DNA of 13,375 nucleotides from contig DJGV01000013.1 of assembly GCA_002432805.1 (NCBI GenBank), positions 199,671 to 213,045 on the forward strand, given 5' to 3'. Positions 1 through 7,581 of this stretch are shown here, one piece after another (within the stretch, counting starts at the first letter, position 1; every line of letters starts with the position of its first letter). The notes below the pieces were generated by a model that worked only from the letters and a program-made list of their open reading frames with translations, was not told where the DNA came from and searched no databases. The DNA comes from Fervidobacterium sp. UBA5837. Its GTDB lineage: Bacteria; Thermotogota; Thermotogae; Thermotogales; Fervidobacteriaceae. Made by a program: the position numbers and the translations under genes.

Positions 1-1772
1 TACTCTTGAAATGGTTCAATCAAGAATTCAAGGAACTGGAGATAAGACAGCTTATTGGTAAAGAAGTGTACGTTACAGGCACACCAAAGAGGGGCTTGTT
101 TGGTGCAATGGAGATCCAAAATGCAGAGATATCCGCTGGTGACTCGTTAGAAAGAGAGATACTACCCGTTTACCCATTGACAGAAAATCTCACACAAAAA
201 GTTCTGAGACGGATCATAAAGGAAAACATAGACGCGATATGTAATTTCAAAGAACTCATCCCAGATGAATTGATCTTCGAGCGAGGATTGATAGATGTAA
301 GAAAGGCATACATGGGAATGCACTTTCCAAAGAGCATCTACCATCAGAAGATTTCTAGGAAGAGATTGGCTTACGAAGAATTGCTTTTGCTACAGCTTGC
401 ATTGATGCTGTCGAGGAAAACTTCCGAGAAAATAGGTGGCATTCCAAAGACATTTTCTGGTGAATTAGCTGAAAGATTTGTGCATTCACTATCCTTCAAA
501 CTCACAAATGCACAAGTGCGAGTGCACGAAGAGCTATCCGTAGATCTAAAGAGTTCAAATCCAATGAACAGGTTATTGCAAGGTGATGTAGGCAGTGGTA
601 AAACACTCGTCGCAGAACTTGCAATAATAGATAACTACGAAGCGGGTTATCAGAGTGCGTTCATGGTCCCAACTTCGATACTTGCAGTTCAACATTACCA
701 AAAACTCTTTACACACTTAACAAATTTGGGCATACGAGTTGCATTACTAGTTGGTTCTACGAGCCAAAAGGAAAAAGAAACGATCAAGTCAGCTTTGGAA
801 AGTGGAGATTTGGACGTTGTTATTGGCACGCATGCATTGATACAAGAGGATGTACACTTTGCAAACCTTGGACTCGTCATCATCGACGAACAGCACAGAT
901 TTGGTGTGAAACAAAGAGAAGAACTGATATCGAAAGGTCGGGTAGTAGACACATTGATAATGACAGCAACACCGATACCAAGGACGCTGTCACTCACACT
1001 CTACGGTGATCTGGACGTCTCCATCATCGACGAAATGCCACCAGGTAGGAAAGAAATCAAGACATTTACACTCAGGCACACACGTGCCAAGGAAGTGTAC
1101 AATTTTGTCAGACAACAAGTAATCGAAAATGGAGGCCAAATTTACATCGTTTACCCGTTGATCGAACAGTCTGAGCAGATCAATGCAAAAGCAGCAGAAG
1201 ATATGTACAAAGCACTGAGCCAGAACGTATTTCCAGATATTTCGATGGGCCTTCTCCATGGACGTATGTCTGATGCGGAAAAGAACGATGTTATGGAGAA
1301 GTTCGTGCATGGCGAGATAAAGATTCTTGTCTCAACATCGGTTATAGAAGTTGGTATGGATGTACCAAATGCAACTGTAATGGTGATTGAAAATGCGGAG
1401 AGATTTGGATTAGCACAATTACATCAACTGAGAGGCAGAGTCGGTAGAGGTGAAAAACAGAGTTACTGTTTTTTAATCGTCAGTGAGGCTGGCGAAGAGG
1501 CTTGGGAAAGGCTACAATTTTTCGCGAGCACCACCGATGGATTCAAGATATCTGAATACGACTTGCGGATCAGAGGTCCTGGCGAATTCTTTGGAATGAA
1601 GCAACATGGATTGCCAGAATTCAAAGTTGCTGATTTAGTTTCAGATGTGGAACTTATAATGACAGCGAGAGAAGATGCCAAGAGCATAATTGAAAATCGC
1701 TCTGATAGTGAAATAATAAACAGAGTTCTCAGTGTTTACGGTGAAAGAATGAAGCTTTTAGATGTTGGTTAA
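1..1772 (+). CDS. recG: ATP-dependent DNA helicase RecG, 3' part (5' end outside window)
   Basis: RecG is a superfamily 2 translocase that remodels stalled replication forks and Holliday junctions. The frame is open from the first base, so the gene starts upstream; about 589 residues are visible of a protein that is usually near 780 in Thermotogae. Counting from the TTG at position 6, the tail of the wedge (OB-fold) domain runs to about residue 110, with PVYPLTENLTQKVLRR near 55-69. The helicase core follows: Walker A GDVGSGKT (193-200), the DEQH box (294-297) and TATPIPRTL (320-328). The C-terminal half has LLHGRMS, the motif V/VI block STSVIEVGMDVPNATV and QLRGRVGRG. All helicase motifs look intact, and the reading frame is unbroken to the TAA stop. 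A promoter for the next gene overlaps its last codons, so it seems transcriptionally separate from gcvH. Identification is very secure; only the N-terminus is unseen. Confidence 0.97.
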   Translation, partial: LLKWFNQEFKELEIRQLIGKEVYVTGTPKRGLFGAMEIQNAEISAGDSLEREILPVYPLTENLTQKVLRRIIKENIDAICNFKELIPDELIFERGLIDVRKAYMGMHFPKSIYHQKISRKRLAYEELLLLQLALMLSRKTSEKIGGIPKTFSGELAERFVHSLSFKLTNAQVRVHEELSVDLKSSNPMNRLLQGDVGSGKTLVAELAIIDNYEAGYQSAFMVPTSILAVQHYQKLFTHLTNLGIRVALLVGSTSQKEKETIKSALESGDLDVVIGTHALIQEDVHFANLGLVIIDEQHRFGVKQREELISKGRVVDTLIMTATPIPRTLSLTLYGDLDVSIIDEMPPGRKEIKTFTLRHTRAKEVYNFVRQQVIENGGQIYIVYPLIEQSEQINAKAAEDMYKALSQNVFPDISMGLLHGRMSDAEKNDVMEKFVHGEIKILVSTSVIEVGMDVPNATVMVIENAERFGLAQLHQLRGRVGRGEKQSYCFLIVSEAGEEAWERLQFFASTTDGFKISEYDLRIRGPGEFFGMKQHGLPEFKVADLVSDVELIMTAREDAKSIIENRSDSEIINRVLSVYGERMKLLDVG

Positions 1773-1793
1773 TTAAAAAAATCATGATATAAT
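1765..1793 (+). promoter_or_regulatory. Candidate promoter of gcvH
   Basis: A -35 TTGGTT (1765-1770) and a perfect -10 TATAAT (1788-1793) are separated by 17 bases, and the -10 is preceded by TGA, making an extended -10 (TGnTATAAT). The predicted start is near 1800, giving a leader of about 60 bases before gcvH. The -35 lies over the recG stop codon. Confidence 0.7.
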
Positions 1794-1862
1794 ATTTCAA
1801 ATAGGTAGATGAATTCATATCTCAAAGAGCGCAGAACACTATAGAAAAGGGAGGCAGGGAAA

Positions 1863-2225
1863 ATGAAAAAATACGCAAAGTCTCATGAATGGTTTGATAC
1901 GGAAAGTGGATATGTTGGCATTTCAGGTCATGCACAAGAACAGCTTGGTGATATCGTATACGTTGACCTTCCAACGGTTGGGAAAGAAGTGAAAAAGGGA
2001 GAAATGCTCGCTTCTCTCGAAAGCGTTAAAGCCGCTGGAGATGTTTATGCACCAATAAGCTGTAAAGTAATTGCAGTCAATGATAAAGTCAGTGCAACAC
2101 CAGAATTGGTCAATCAAGATGCTGAGGGGGAAGGTTGGTTAGTAAAAGTTGAACCAACGAACCCATCTGAAATAGATGAACTGTTGAGCGAAGAAGAGTA
2201 CAAAAAAATGGTTGAGGAGGCATAA
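1863..2225 (+). CDS. gcvH: Glycine cleavage system H protein (lipoyl carrier)
   Basis: GcvH carries the aminomethyl group between the P, T and L proteins of the glycine cleavage system on a swinging lipoyl arm. In some bacteria it also acts in lipoate relay. The 120 residues match the normal family length. The start TTPD-type fold opens with YAKSHEWF (4-11), then GISGHAQEQLGDIVYVDLP, and the lipoylation site is in LESVKAAGDVYAP, with the modified lysine at K56. The ATG is preceded by GGGAGG (1849-1854) at an 8-base spacing. No gcvT, gcvP or lipoyl ligase gene lies beside it, so it is a solitary gcvH here. A membrane protein gene follows after 5 bases and is probably co-transcribed. The family assignment is secure; whether it serves glycine cleavage or lipoate transfer cannot be told from this window. 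Confidence 0.96.
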   Translation: MKKYAKSHEWFDTESGYVGISGHAQEQLGDIVYVDLPTVGKEVKKGEMLASLESVKAAGDVYAPISCKVIAVNDKVSATPELVNQDAEGEGWLVKVEPTNPSEIDELLSEEEYKKMVEEA

Positions 2226-2230
2226 GCTGA

Positions 2231-2668
2231 ATGACAAATGTCAATGCTTATTCCGTTCTCATGTTCATCGCAAACATAATACTCTCCGTACCTATTTTAC
2301 TATCGTTGTTCCAACAGTCTAAAGCAGCGATGAACATAGCAAATGTTGTATCTATTGTCTACACACTGATCTCCATTGGATTTTTCTCTGGCGGTTTTGG
2401 TATGTTTTTCCAAAAATTAGGCCTTTCGATATCACCAATAGCATACATAATAATTGCTGTATTCACCTTCATTATCGCTCGCGATTTTGGAAATCTGAAA
2501 GTTAGACAAGGTATGCGAAAGGCATTCATAATGGGCGTCATAGGAGTAGCACTTAACGTGATAGACTTTTTCACCGTTAAGAGTGCGGCACTCATACCAC
2601 TCTTTTCCATTACCTGGGCATTTGTCATTGTAATTATCATCAGTATAATGAAGTGGAATGTAGAGTGA
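2231..2668 (+). CDS. Small integral membrane protein of unknown function
   Basis: The 145-residue product is very hydrophobic, with about five likely membrane segments (roughly residues 6-27, 34-56, 67-84, 98-114 and 119-139). The short polar loops include ARDFGNLKVRQGMRK (83-97), a positively charged, probably cytoplasmic loop. I recognise no family motif and propose no function. The ATG follows GAGGAGG, which lies inside the last codons of gcvH, at about 10 bases spacing. The gap to gcvH is only 5 bases, so the two genes are likely one transcript. The gene is followed at once by a terminator. Base composition and codon use resemble the neighbours. It is a real gene judging by length, ribosome site and operon position. 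Confidence 0.8.
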   Translation: MTNVNAYSVLMFIANIILSVPILLSLFQQSKAAMNIANVVSIVYTLISIGFFSGGFGMFFQKLGLSISPIAYIIIAVFTFIIARDFGNLKVRQGMRKAFIMGVIGVALNVIDFFTVKSAALIPLFSITWAFVIVIIISIMKWNVE

Positions 2669-2692
2669 CCATTTTTAACTAAGGACTTAATG

Positions 2693-2733
2693 AAAAGAGG
2701 TAGGCACCTGAGTTAGTTTTGCCTACCTTTTTT
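2693..2733 (+). terminator. Rho-independent terminator of the gcvH transcript
   Basis: GGTAGGCA (2699-2706) pairs perfectly with TGCCTACC (2720-2727) across a 13-base loop, followed by six T (2728-2733) and a second T run (2735-2739). An A-rich stretch (2693-2698) on the left side could lengthen the stem and give weaker termination on the - strand. It lies 24-30 bases after the membrane protein stop. Confidence 0.85.
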
Positions 2734-2900
2734 GTTTTTCCTTGCCTTTGTCTTTTTTCAATGCTTCCAGTATAACATAGCACACCATACTTGCAACGAA
2801 CTCGCACCGTCAAGTCATTTCTCACTCTGAGTGCCAAAGAAAAATCACTCCTTTTGATGCATTTTCTCATTAACTTATGAATATTCACACCCAAACACTC
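2734..2900. other. Intergenic stretch without a recognisable gene
   Basis: I see no convincing coding sequence. A 71-codon - strand frame spanning 2679-2894 runs through the terminator, has no family resemblance and is rejected. The only signal is a possible - strand promoter: TTGCAA (2796-2791), 16 bases, then TATACT (2774-2769) preceded by TGT. It would produce a short transcript of about 75 bases ending at the terminator hairpin. This is weak and no RNA family is recognised. Confidence 0.4.
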
Positions 2901-2930
2901 TTGTCAATATCTGAAGAGTTAGTACATTAT
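2901..2930 (+). promoter_or_regulatory. Candidate distal promoter P1 of the transporter operon
   Basis: TTGTCA (2901-2906) matches the -35 consensus at five of six bases. CATTAT (2925-2930), 18 bases downstream, is a four-of-six -10; TACATT with a 16-base spacer is the alternative. The predicted start near 2937 lies inside the 28-base palindrome that follows, which is the classic arrangement for repression. It would give a leader of about 175 bases. The -10 is poor, so this is tentative. Confidence 0.4.
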
Positions 2931-2957
2931 TATTTCGATATGTACATATCGAAATAA
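2930..2957. promoter_or_regulatory. Perfect 28-base palindrome, likely operator
   Basis: The sequence starting TTATTTCGATATGT is followed immediately by its exact reverse complement, centred on GTAC between 2943 and 2944. There is no loop, so a DNA-binding dimer site is more likely than an RNA hairpin. GntR-family operators commonly have a GT..AC core, and the HutC-type regulator encoded at 9385-10101 is the only transcription factor in the window, so it is the natural candidate. The site lies upstream of the binding-protein gene and over the candidate P1 start. No second full copy was found in the window. Confidence 0.65.
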
Positions 2958-3032
2958 ACAAGAATACAGTGAATACGAATGTATTGAAACTTTAAATGCC
3001 AATTTCGCTCCTTTTTCCGGATAACTGAGAAC

Positions 3033-3062
3033 TTGGTACTTTTCATTCGTATATGATAGAAT
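3033..3062 (+). promoter_or_regulatory. Candidate proximal promoter P2 of the transporter operon
   Basis: TTGGTA (3033-3038) and TAGAAT (3057-3062) are separated by 18 bases, and TGA just before the -10 makes it an extended -10 like the gcvH promoter. The start would be near 3069, with a leader of about 45 bases before the binding-protein ATG. Confidence 0.55.
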
Positions 3063-3113
3063 GTTATAACAATATGTTGAGTAACCCAATCTTATTTTAT
3101 GGAGGTGGAGTAT

Positions 3114-4706
3114 ATGAAACGTCTCTCGAGGATTTTACTTGCATTGTTTTTGCTTCTTTCAGTTTTTTCCCTCGCCAACGAACTTTCGATGGTGATTTCA
3201 GTCACCGGTCCGTTCCAAAGAAATTTTAATCCATATTCTTCTTCGGTGACCGGGTATATTTCATCAGGTCTTATCTATGAAACGCTTGTTTATGCAAACA
3301 CGAAAACTGGAGATTTCATACCTTGGCTTGCATCAGAATACAAATGGGGTGCAGGTTACAAGGAAATAACATTCAAGATTAGAAACGGTGTAAAGTGGTC
3401 AGATGGGACACCATTCACCGTCGATGATGTAATCTTTACTTTCGAATTGTTAAAGAAGTTTCCGTCTTTAGACGTGACTGGGGTTTGGAAAAGTGGAGTT
3501 GCTGAAGTTACTAAAGTTGATAATTACACTGTAAAAGTGAAACTAAACGTTGTAAATACACTATTGCTTTACAACCTCGCAGGGGTTTATATCGTTCCAA
3601 AGCATATCTGGAGCAAACTCGATGATCCATCGAAGTTTGCAAACGAAGAACCGATAGGCACAGGGGCTTATATCCTAGAGAATTTTTCAACACAGGTTGT
3701 GACATTGAAAAAGAATCCAAATTACTGGAATGCCTCTAAGATCAAAGTCGACAAGATCAGAATACCGGCGTACAGCGGAAATGAAAGTGCTCAATTAGCT
3801 GTTGCAAATGGTGAGCTCGATTGGGCAGGCATCAATTACCCACAGATCGAGAAATTAGTGCAGCAGAAGAAGGATATAAATTACTGGTTCGCCGAGGGCA
3901 ATCCTGTCTTCCTTTTCTTTAATTTGAACAAGGATCCTTTCAAAAGTGTTACTCTTAGGAAAGCTTTTGCTTATGCAATAGATACAGAGCAGCTCGTTCA
4001 AATTGGAATGACTGGTTATGGGGCAACTGTTAATCCAGTCGTTATAAAATCAGGATATGAATATCTCATCAGCCAAGACTTAAAGAACATGTGGTGGAAA
4101 TATGATCCAGCAATTGCTGAAAAGCTCTTCTCACAAGCAGGGTTTAAAAAAGGAAAAGATGGCATCCTTACAAAGGGATCTATCAGACTCTCTTACGACA
4201 TACTCGTTCCTGCAGGTTGGACAGATTGGATAGCCGTTTGCCAACTTTTGTCGCAACAGCTGCAAAGATATGGCATCGATTTTAGGGTAACTCCTATAGA
4301 CTATGGTGAATATCTCCAGAGGATAAGGAACAAAGATTTCGATGTTGTGCTAAGTTGGACTAATTACGGTGCCACTCCATACGAATTTTATAATAACTTC
4401 CTCAATTCCGCAAATGCATACGTAGGTAGCAACAGGGGTGGATGGGTTGATAAATCAACAGATGATCTGTTAGCTAAAATTAAAGAAACTGCGGATGTAA
4501 ATGTCAGAAGAGTTATCATGTCAAGACTTGAAAGAATCGTACTGGAAAACATTCCAGCTGTACCTCTCTATTACAACCCAGTCTGGTTCATCTATTCGAC
4601 AAAGAACTTTACAGGTTGGCCAAACGCCAAAAATCCTTACGTTGAACCAAGAATCAATGGAATGGATAAGATATATCTAATCATGAATCTCGAACCTGTG
4701 AAATAG
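3114..4706 (+). CDS. ABC transporter extracellular solute-binding protein, family 5 (Dpp/Opp type)
   Basis: This is the periplasmic receptor that delivers substrate to the permeases encoded next. The 530-residue product has a Sec signal peptide (KR-rich start, hydrophobic 7-20, probable cut after A21 in VFSLA-NE). There is no lipobox cysteine, so it should be soluble under the toga. The family signature NGVKWSDGTPFTVDDVIFTF lies at about 91-110, and further family 5 blocks include GTGAYILENF and ALRKAFAYAID-like VTLRKAFAYAID. The ATG at 3114 is chosen over an in-frame ATG at 3099 because GGAGGTG (3101-3107) sits 7-8 bases before it and overlaps the upstream start. In Thermotoga several proteins of this family annotated as peptide binders were shown to bind oligosaccharides. 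The neighbouring genes suggest a cell-wall disaccharide or muropeptide, with chitobiose as the alternative; the sequence alone does not decide. Confidence 0.93.
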   Translation: MKRLSRILLALFLLLSVFSLANELSMVISVTGPFQRNFNPYSSSVTGYISSGLIYETLVYANTKTGDFIPWLASEYKWGAGYKEITFKIRNGVKWSDGTPFTVDDVIFTFELLKKFPSLDVTGVWKSGVAEVTKVDNYTVKVKLNVVNTLLLYNLAGVYIVPKHIWSKLDDPSKFANEEPIGTGAYILENFSTQVVTLKKNPNYWNASKIKVDKIRIPAYSGNESAQLAVANGELDWAGINYPQIEKLVQQKKDINYWFAEGNPVFLFFNLNKDPFKSVTLRKAFAYAIDTEQLVQIGMTGYGATVNPVVIKSGYEYLISQDLKNMWWKYDPAIAEKLFSQAGFKKGKDGILTKGSIRLSYDILVPAGWTDWIAVCQLLSQQLQRYGIDFRVTPIDYGEYLQRIRNKDFDVVLSWTNYGATPYEFYNNFLNSANAYVGSNRGGWVDKSTDDLLAKIKETADVNVRRVIMSRLERIVLENIPAVPLYYNPVWFIYSTKNFTGWPNAKNPYVEPRINGMDKIYLIMNLEPVK

Positions 4707-4714
4707 ACTAACCT

Positions 4715-4752
4715 TCCCACTCACTCATTTTCTTGACAATGAGTGAGTGGGA
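4715..4752 (+). promoter_or_regulatory. Strong hairpin after the binding-protein gene, without a U-tract
   Basis: CCCACTCACTCATT (4716-4729) pairs perfectly with AATGAGTGAGTGGG (4738-4751) across an 8-base loop, with one more T-A pair outside (4715/4752). It begins 9 bases after the stop codon. No T run follows, so it is not a classical terminator. In operons of this type such a hairpin commonly protects the 3' end of the binding-protein message and lets it accumulate above the permease messages. That role is inferred. Confidence 0.75.
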
Positions 4753-4805
4753 CTCCGTTAAGCCGTAAATCATGCATCTCAGCTTTTTATTAAAGTTAAC
4801 ACAGG

Positions 4806-5792
4806 ATGGTGAGGAATTTGAAGTACATTGCAAACAGATTAGTTTTCTTCGTTATAACCCTATTCTTTGCATTGACTCTAAACTTCATCTTACCTAGGCT
4901 CATGCCTGGAGACCCAGCAGAACGTATCCTTTCACAATTTGGCCCAAACGTGGATGAAAGAGCTGTAGAGGCCATGCGAATCGCGCTCGGAGTTGAGAAA
5001 GACAAGAACCTATTCAGTCAATACGTCGATTACCTTAAAAATACATTCACGGGCAATTTTGGTGTATCGTATTTGTACTATCCTGTGCAGGTGAAGGATG
5101 TGCTGGCTACTTCCATCCCCTGGACGATTGGATTGGTGGGAATTTCAACCGTTCTAAGCTTTTTGCTTGGTACCTTTCTTGGCATATACGGTGGATGGAG
5201 CAGAGACAAGCCTGCAGGTTCTGTACTGTTAATTTCCTCTCTTTTACTTAGATCTATCCCTTATTTTTGGCTTGGTATGCTTTTCCTTTACATCTTTGGT
5301 TACAGACTGGGGTGGTTCCCCATATCGAATGCATATTCTACAAAAGAGACGTTAACAGGTCTCAAACTTGTTCTAAGCGTGATATACCATGCTATTTTAC
5401 CATCTATCACCCTTATCATTGCATCCCTCGGCGGTTGGATTTTAACCATGAGAAACAATATGATTTCCATCTTAGCTGAAGATTACATCACCTTGGCAGA
5501 AGCAAAGGGATTGGATAAAAAGCACATAATGATACACTACGCTGCAAGAAATGCAATTTTGCCAAGTATAACTGCATTCGGTATTTCATTGGGTTTTGTG
5601 GTGAGTGGTGCATTACTCACCGAAGTAGTCTATTCGTATCCAGGAGTTGGATATCAGTTGTACAGAGCTGTTATTAGCCAAGATTTTCCGTTGATACAAG
5701 CGATCTTCTTCTTCATTTCACTTTCAGTCTTAATCGCTAACCTTCTTATGGATTTCATTTACGCATTCCTAGATCCGCGTGTCAGGGGGTAA
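4806..5792 (+). CDS. ABC transporter permease, DppB/OppB type
   Basis: This is the first membrane subunit of the importer, 328 residues, the usual size. It has an N-terminal membrane segment (about 8-30) ending in the family block FILPRLMPGDP (28-38). An external loop follows, then the five-helix core beginning near residue 103. The coupling loop that contacts the ATPase is recognisable as DYITLAEAKGLDKKHIMIHY, followed by the family-typical ARNAILPSITAFG. It ends in the usual FLDPRVRG. The ATG at 4806 has no good ribosome site, since only AGG abuts it. An in-frame TTG at 4818 behind GGATGG is a possible alternative start. The gap after the binding-protein gene is 99 bases and holds the hairpin, while the next permease follows after 5 bases. 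No odd features in the coding sequence. Confidence 0.95.
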   Translation: MVRNLKYIANRLVFFVITLFFALTLNFILPRLMPGDPAERILSQFGPNVDERAVEAMRIALGVEKDKNLFSQYVDYLKNTFTGNFGVSYLYYPVQVKDVLATSIPWTIGLVGISTVLSFLLGTFLGIYGGWSRDKPAGSVLLISSLLLRSIPYFWLGMLFLYIFGYRLGWFPISNAYSTKETLTGLKLVLSVIYHAILPSITLIIASLGGWILTMRNNMISILAEDYITLAEAKGLDKKHIMIHYAARNAILPSITAFGISLGFVVSGALLTEVVYSYPGVGYQLYRAVISQDFPLIQAIFFFISLSVLIANLLMDFIYAFLDPRVRG

Positions 5793-5797
5793 TTGAT

Positions 5798-6601
5798 GTG
5801 TGGAAATTTGGCTTAGGAATAATAATCTTCTTTATTTTCATCGTTATTTTCGCACCTCTACTTACAAAATACGACCCTAATCGTACTGTTGCAATACCAT
5901 ATCAGTCACCCTCTACGGAACACTGGCTTGGAACTGATAGGATGGGGCGAGACATATTTTCACAGGTCATTTATGGATCGCGACTTTCATTATGGATAGG
6001 TGTTTCCACAGGTTTGTTGATGACTGTAATAGCTACCGTAGTTGGTATGATATCAGGATATTACGGAGGAATAACTGATCGAATCCTTTCCACAATAACC
6101 GATATATTCCTCGTAATTCCAGGACTACCGTTAATGATCGTCATAAGCTCGTATATGAAAGTAAGAGGCCCTTTGATGGTGATATTAGTTATTGCTTTCA
6201 CAAGTTGGAGTTCAGGTGCAAGAATGATAAGGTCTCAAATGCTTTCACTCAAGAACAGAGAGTTTGTTATGGCCTCTAAGGTTGCAGGAGAAAGTGATCT
6301 TTATATAATATTTGTAGAACTATTACCCAACATGCTCTCTTTAATATTTTCCATCTTTTTCAGCTCAGTACTTTACGCAATTATTGGTGAAGCTTCCCTG
6401 TCGTTCCTTGGTTTGAGCGATGTAAGTAAAGTAACATGGGGTACCATGCTTTACTGGGCTCAAAGCGCCAACGCTCTGCTCAATGGTATGTGGTATTGGG
6501 TACTTGCACCGGGTTTGTGTATAGCTCTCCTTGGTACTGCTTTTGCCTTGGTAAGTTTCTCAATAGACGAAATAACCAACCCTCGTTTAAGAGCAAGGTA
6601 A
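5798..6601 (+). CDS. ABC transporter permease, DppC/OppC type
   Basis: This is the second membrane subunit, which pairs with the upstream permease. The 267 residues are somewhat short for the family (often near 280-300), mainly because the N-terminal cytoplasmic tail is minimal. One membrane segment (3-21) is followed by the diagnostic WLGTDRMGRDIFSQVIYGSR (about 43-62), then the transport core. The coupling loop is REFVMASKVAGESDLYIIF followed by ELLPNML. GEASLSFLGLSD and the terminal SIDEITNPRLRAR are also typical. The start is GTG at 5798, supported by AGGGGGT (5784-5790) 7 bases away, within the last codons of the previous gene. The 38-base gap to the first ATPase gene holds only that gene's ribosome site. 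Confidence 0.94.
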   Translation: MWKFGLGIIIFFIFIVIFAPLLTKYDPNRTVAIPYQSPSTEHWLGTDRMGRDIFSQVIYGSRLSLWIGVSTGLLMTVIATVVGMISGYYGGITDRILSTITDIFLVIPGLPLMIVISSYMKVRGPLMVILVIAFTSWSSGARMIRSQMLSLKNREFVMASKVAGESDLYIIFVELLPNMLSLIFSIFFSSVLYAIIGEASLSFLGLSDVSKVTWGTMLYWAQSANALLNGMWYWVLAPGLCIALLGTAFALVSFSIDEITNPRLRAR

Positions 6602-6639
6602 GGTGAATATACGGCATCTATAAGAACAGAGGTGGTAAT

Positions 6640-7581
6640 GTGTTCGAAGTAATCAATTTGAATGCAGGATACGAATTTAGAGACAAATTCGTTCATGCGG
6701 TGAGAAATGTCTCGTTTAAAGTTGAAAAGAATGATTTTTTCGGAATTGCAGGTGAGTCTGGATGTGGAAAGTCAACTCTCGTGTTAGCTGCTTTGAGATT
6801 GCTTAAAAAGCCTGGGAAGATAATGTCTGGAAAGATTTTGGTCGATGGAAAAGATCTACTCACTCTCAACGATTCGGAAATGAAAGAGTTGAGATGGAAG
6901 AAAATCGCACTCGTTACTCAGAGTTCTATGAACTCGTTAAATCCAGTCATCAAAATAAAAGATCAAATGTCAGATGTTTTGATAAAAAACCATGGATATT
7001 CAAAAGCTGATGCCCATGAATTAGTCCAGAAAAATCTCGAGCTCGTCGGAATAACTGCCGATCGTATGGACAGCTACCCACACCAACTCTCTGGTGGGTT
7101 GCGGCAGCGAGTCGTCATAGCTATGGCGTTGTTGATGTCACCAAGTGTCATCTTTATGGACGAACCAACGACGGCACTCGATGTTGTAGTGCAGAGATCG
7201 ATCTTGCAACAAATAGAAGAGTTAAGGAAGCAGAAGGCATTTTCAGCAGTATTCATAACGCACGACATCTCGTTACTCTTCGAGATGGCTACTAAGATTG
7301 CGATAATGTACGGTGGGGAATTCGTCGAAATTGGCGAAGCACATTCTGTTTATTCAAACCCAATGCACCCATATACAAAGGGCCTTTTGGAAGCACTACC
7401 GAGCATATCGAAGAATTTAGAAAAGTACAAGAGCATTCCAGGAAGACCAATAGACTTATCTTTGAACATAGCAGGATGCCCATTCAGAGAGAGATGCTCT
7501 TACGCTTTCGAAAAGTGTGAAGTAGAAAAACCTGAACTCAAGTTTGTAAATGGTAGGTGGACATCATGTCACTTGTACTGA
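6640..7581 (+). CDS. ABC transporter ATP-binding protein, DppD/OppD type
   Basis: This is one of two cytoplasmic ATPases that power the importer. Its 313 residues include Walker A GESGCGKST (38-46), the Q-loop in ALVTQSSMNSLNP, the signature LSGGLRQRV, Walker B VIFMDEPTTALD and the H-loop switch FITHD. The C-terminal oligopeptide-transporter domain (oligo_HPY) has the four-cysteine pattern CPFRERC, then EKC, then SCHLY. Related importers bind an iron-sulfur cluster there, and all four cysteines are present. The start is GTG at 6640 with GAGGTGG just upstream. The overlapping ATG at 6638 is out of frame and hits a stop within five codons. The gene overlaps the next ATPase gene, which implies translational coupling and equal subunit supply. 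Confidence 0.95.
   Translation: MFEVINLNAGYEFRDKFVHAVRNVSFKVEKNDFFGIAGESGCGKSTLVLAALRLLKKPGKIMSGKILVDGKDLLTLNDSEMKELRWKKIALVTQSSMNSLNPVIKIKDQMSDVLIKNHGYSKADAHELVQKNLELVGITADRMDSYPHQLSGGLRQRVVIAMALLMSPSVIFMDEPTTALDVVVQRSILQQIEELRKQKAFSAVFITHDISLLFEMATKIAIMYGGEFVEIGEAHSVYSNPMHPYTKGLLEALPSISKNLEKYKSIPGRPIDLSLNIAGCPFRERCSYAFEKCEVEKPELKFVNGRWTSCHLY

Noticed and set aside
2679..2894. A 71-codon open frame on the - strand in the intergenic region.
   Set aside because: It runs through the gcvH terminator, has no ribosome site I can see, and its very basic, low-order product resembles no family.
2973..3052. A 9-base inverted repeat, ATACGAATG (2973-2981) and CATTCGTAT (3044-3052), flanking the P2 region.
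   Set aside because: The arms are 62 bases apart with mismatches immediately outside; a match of this length is not very unlikely by chance here.
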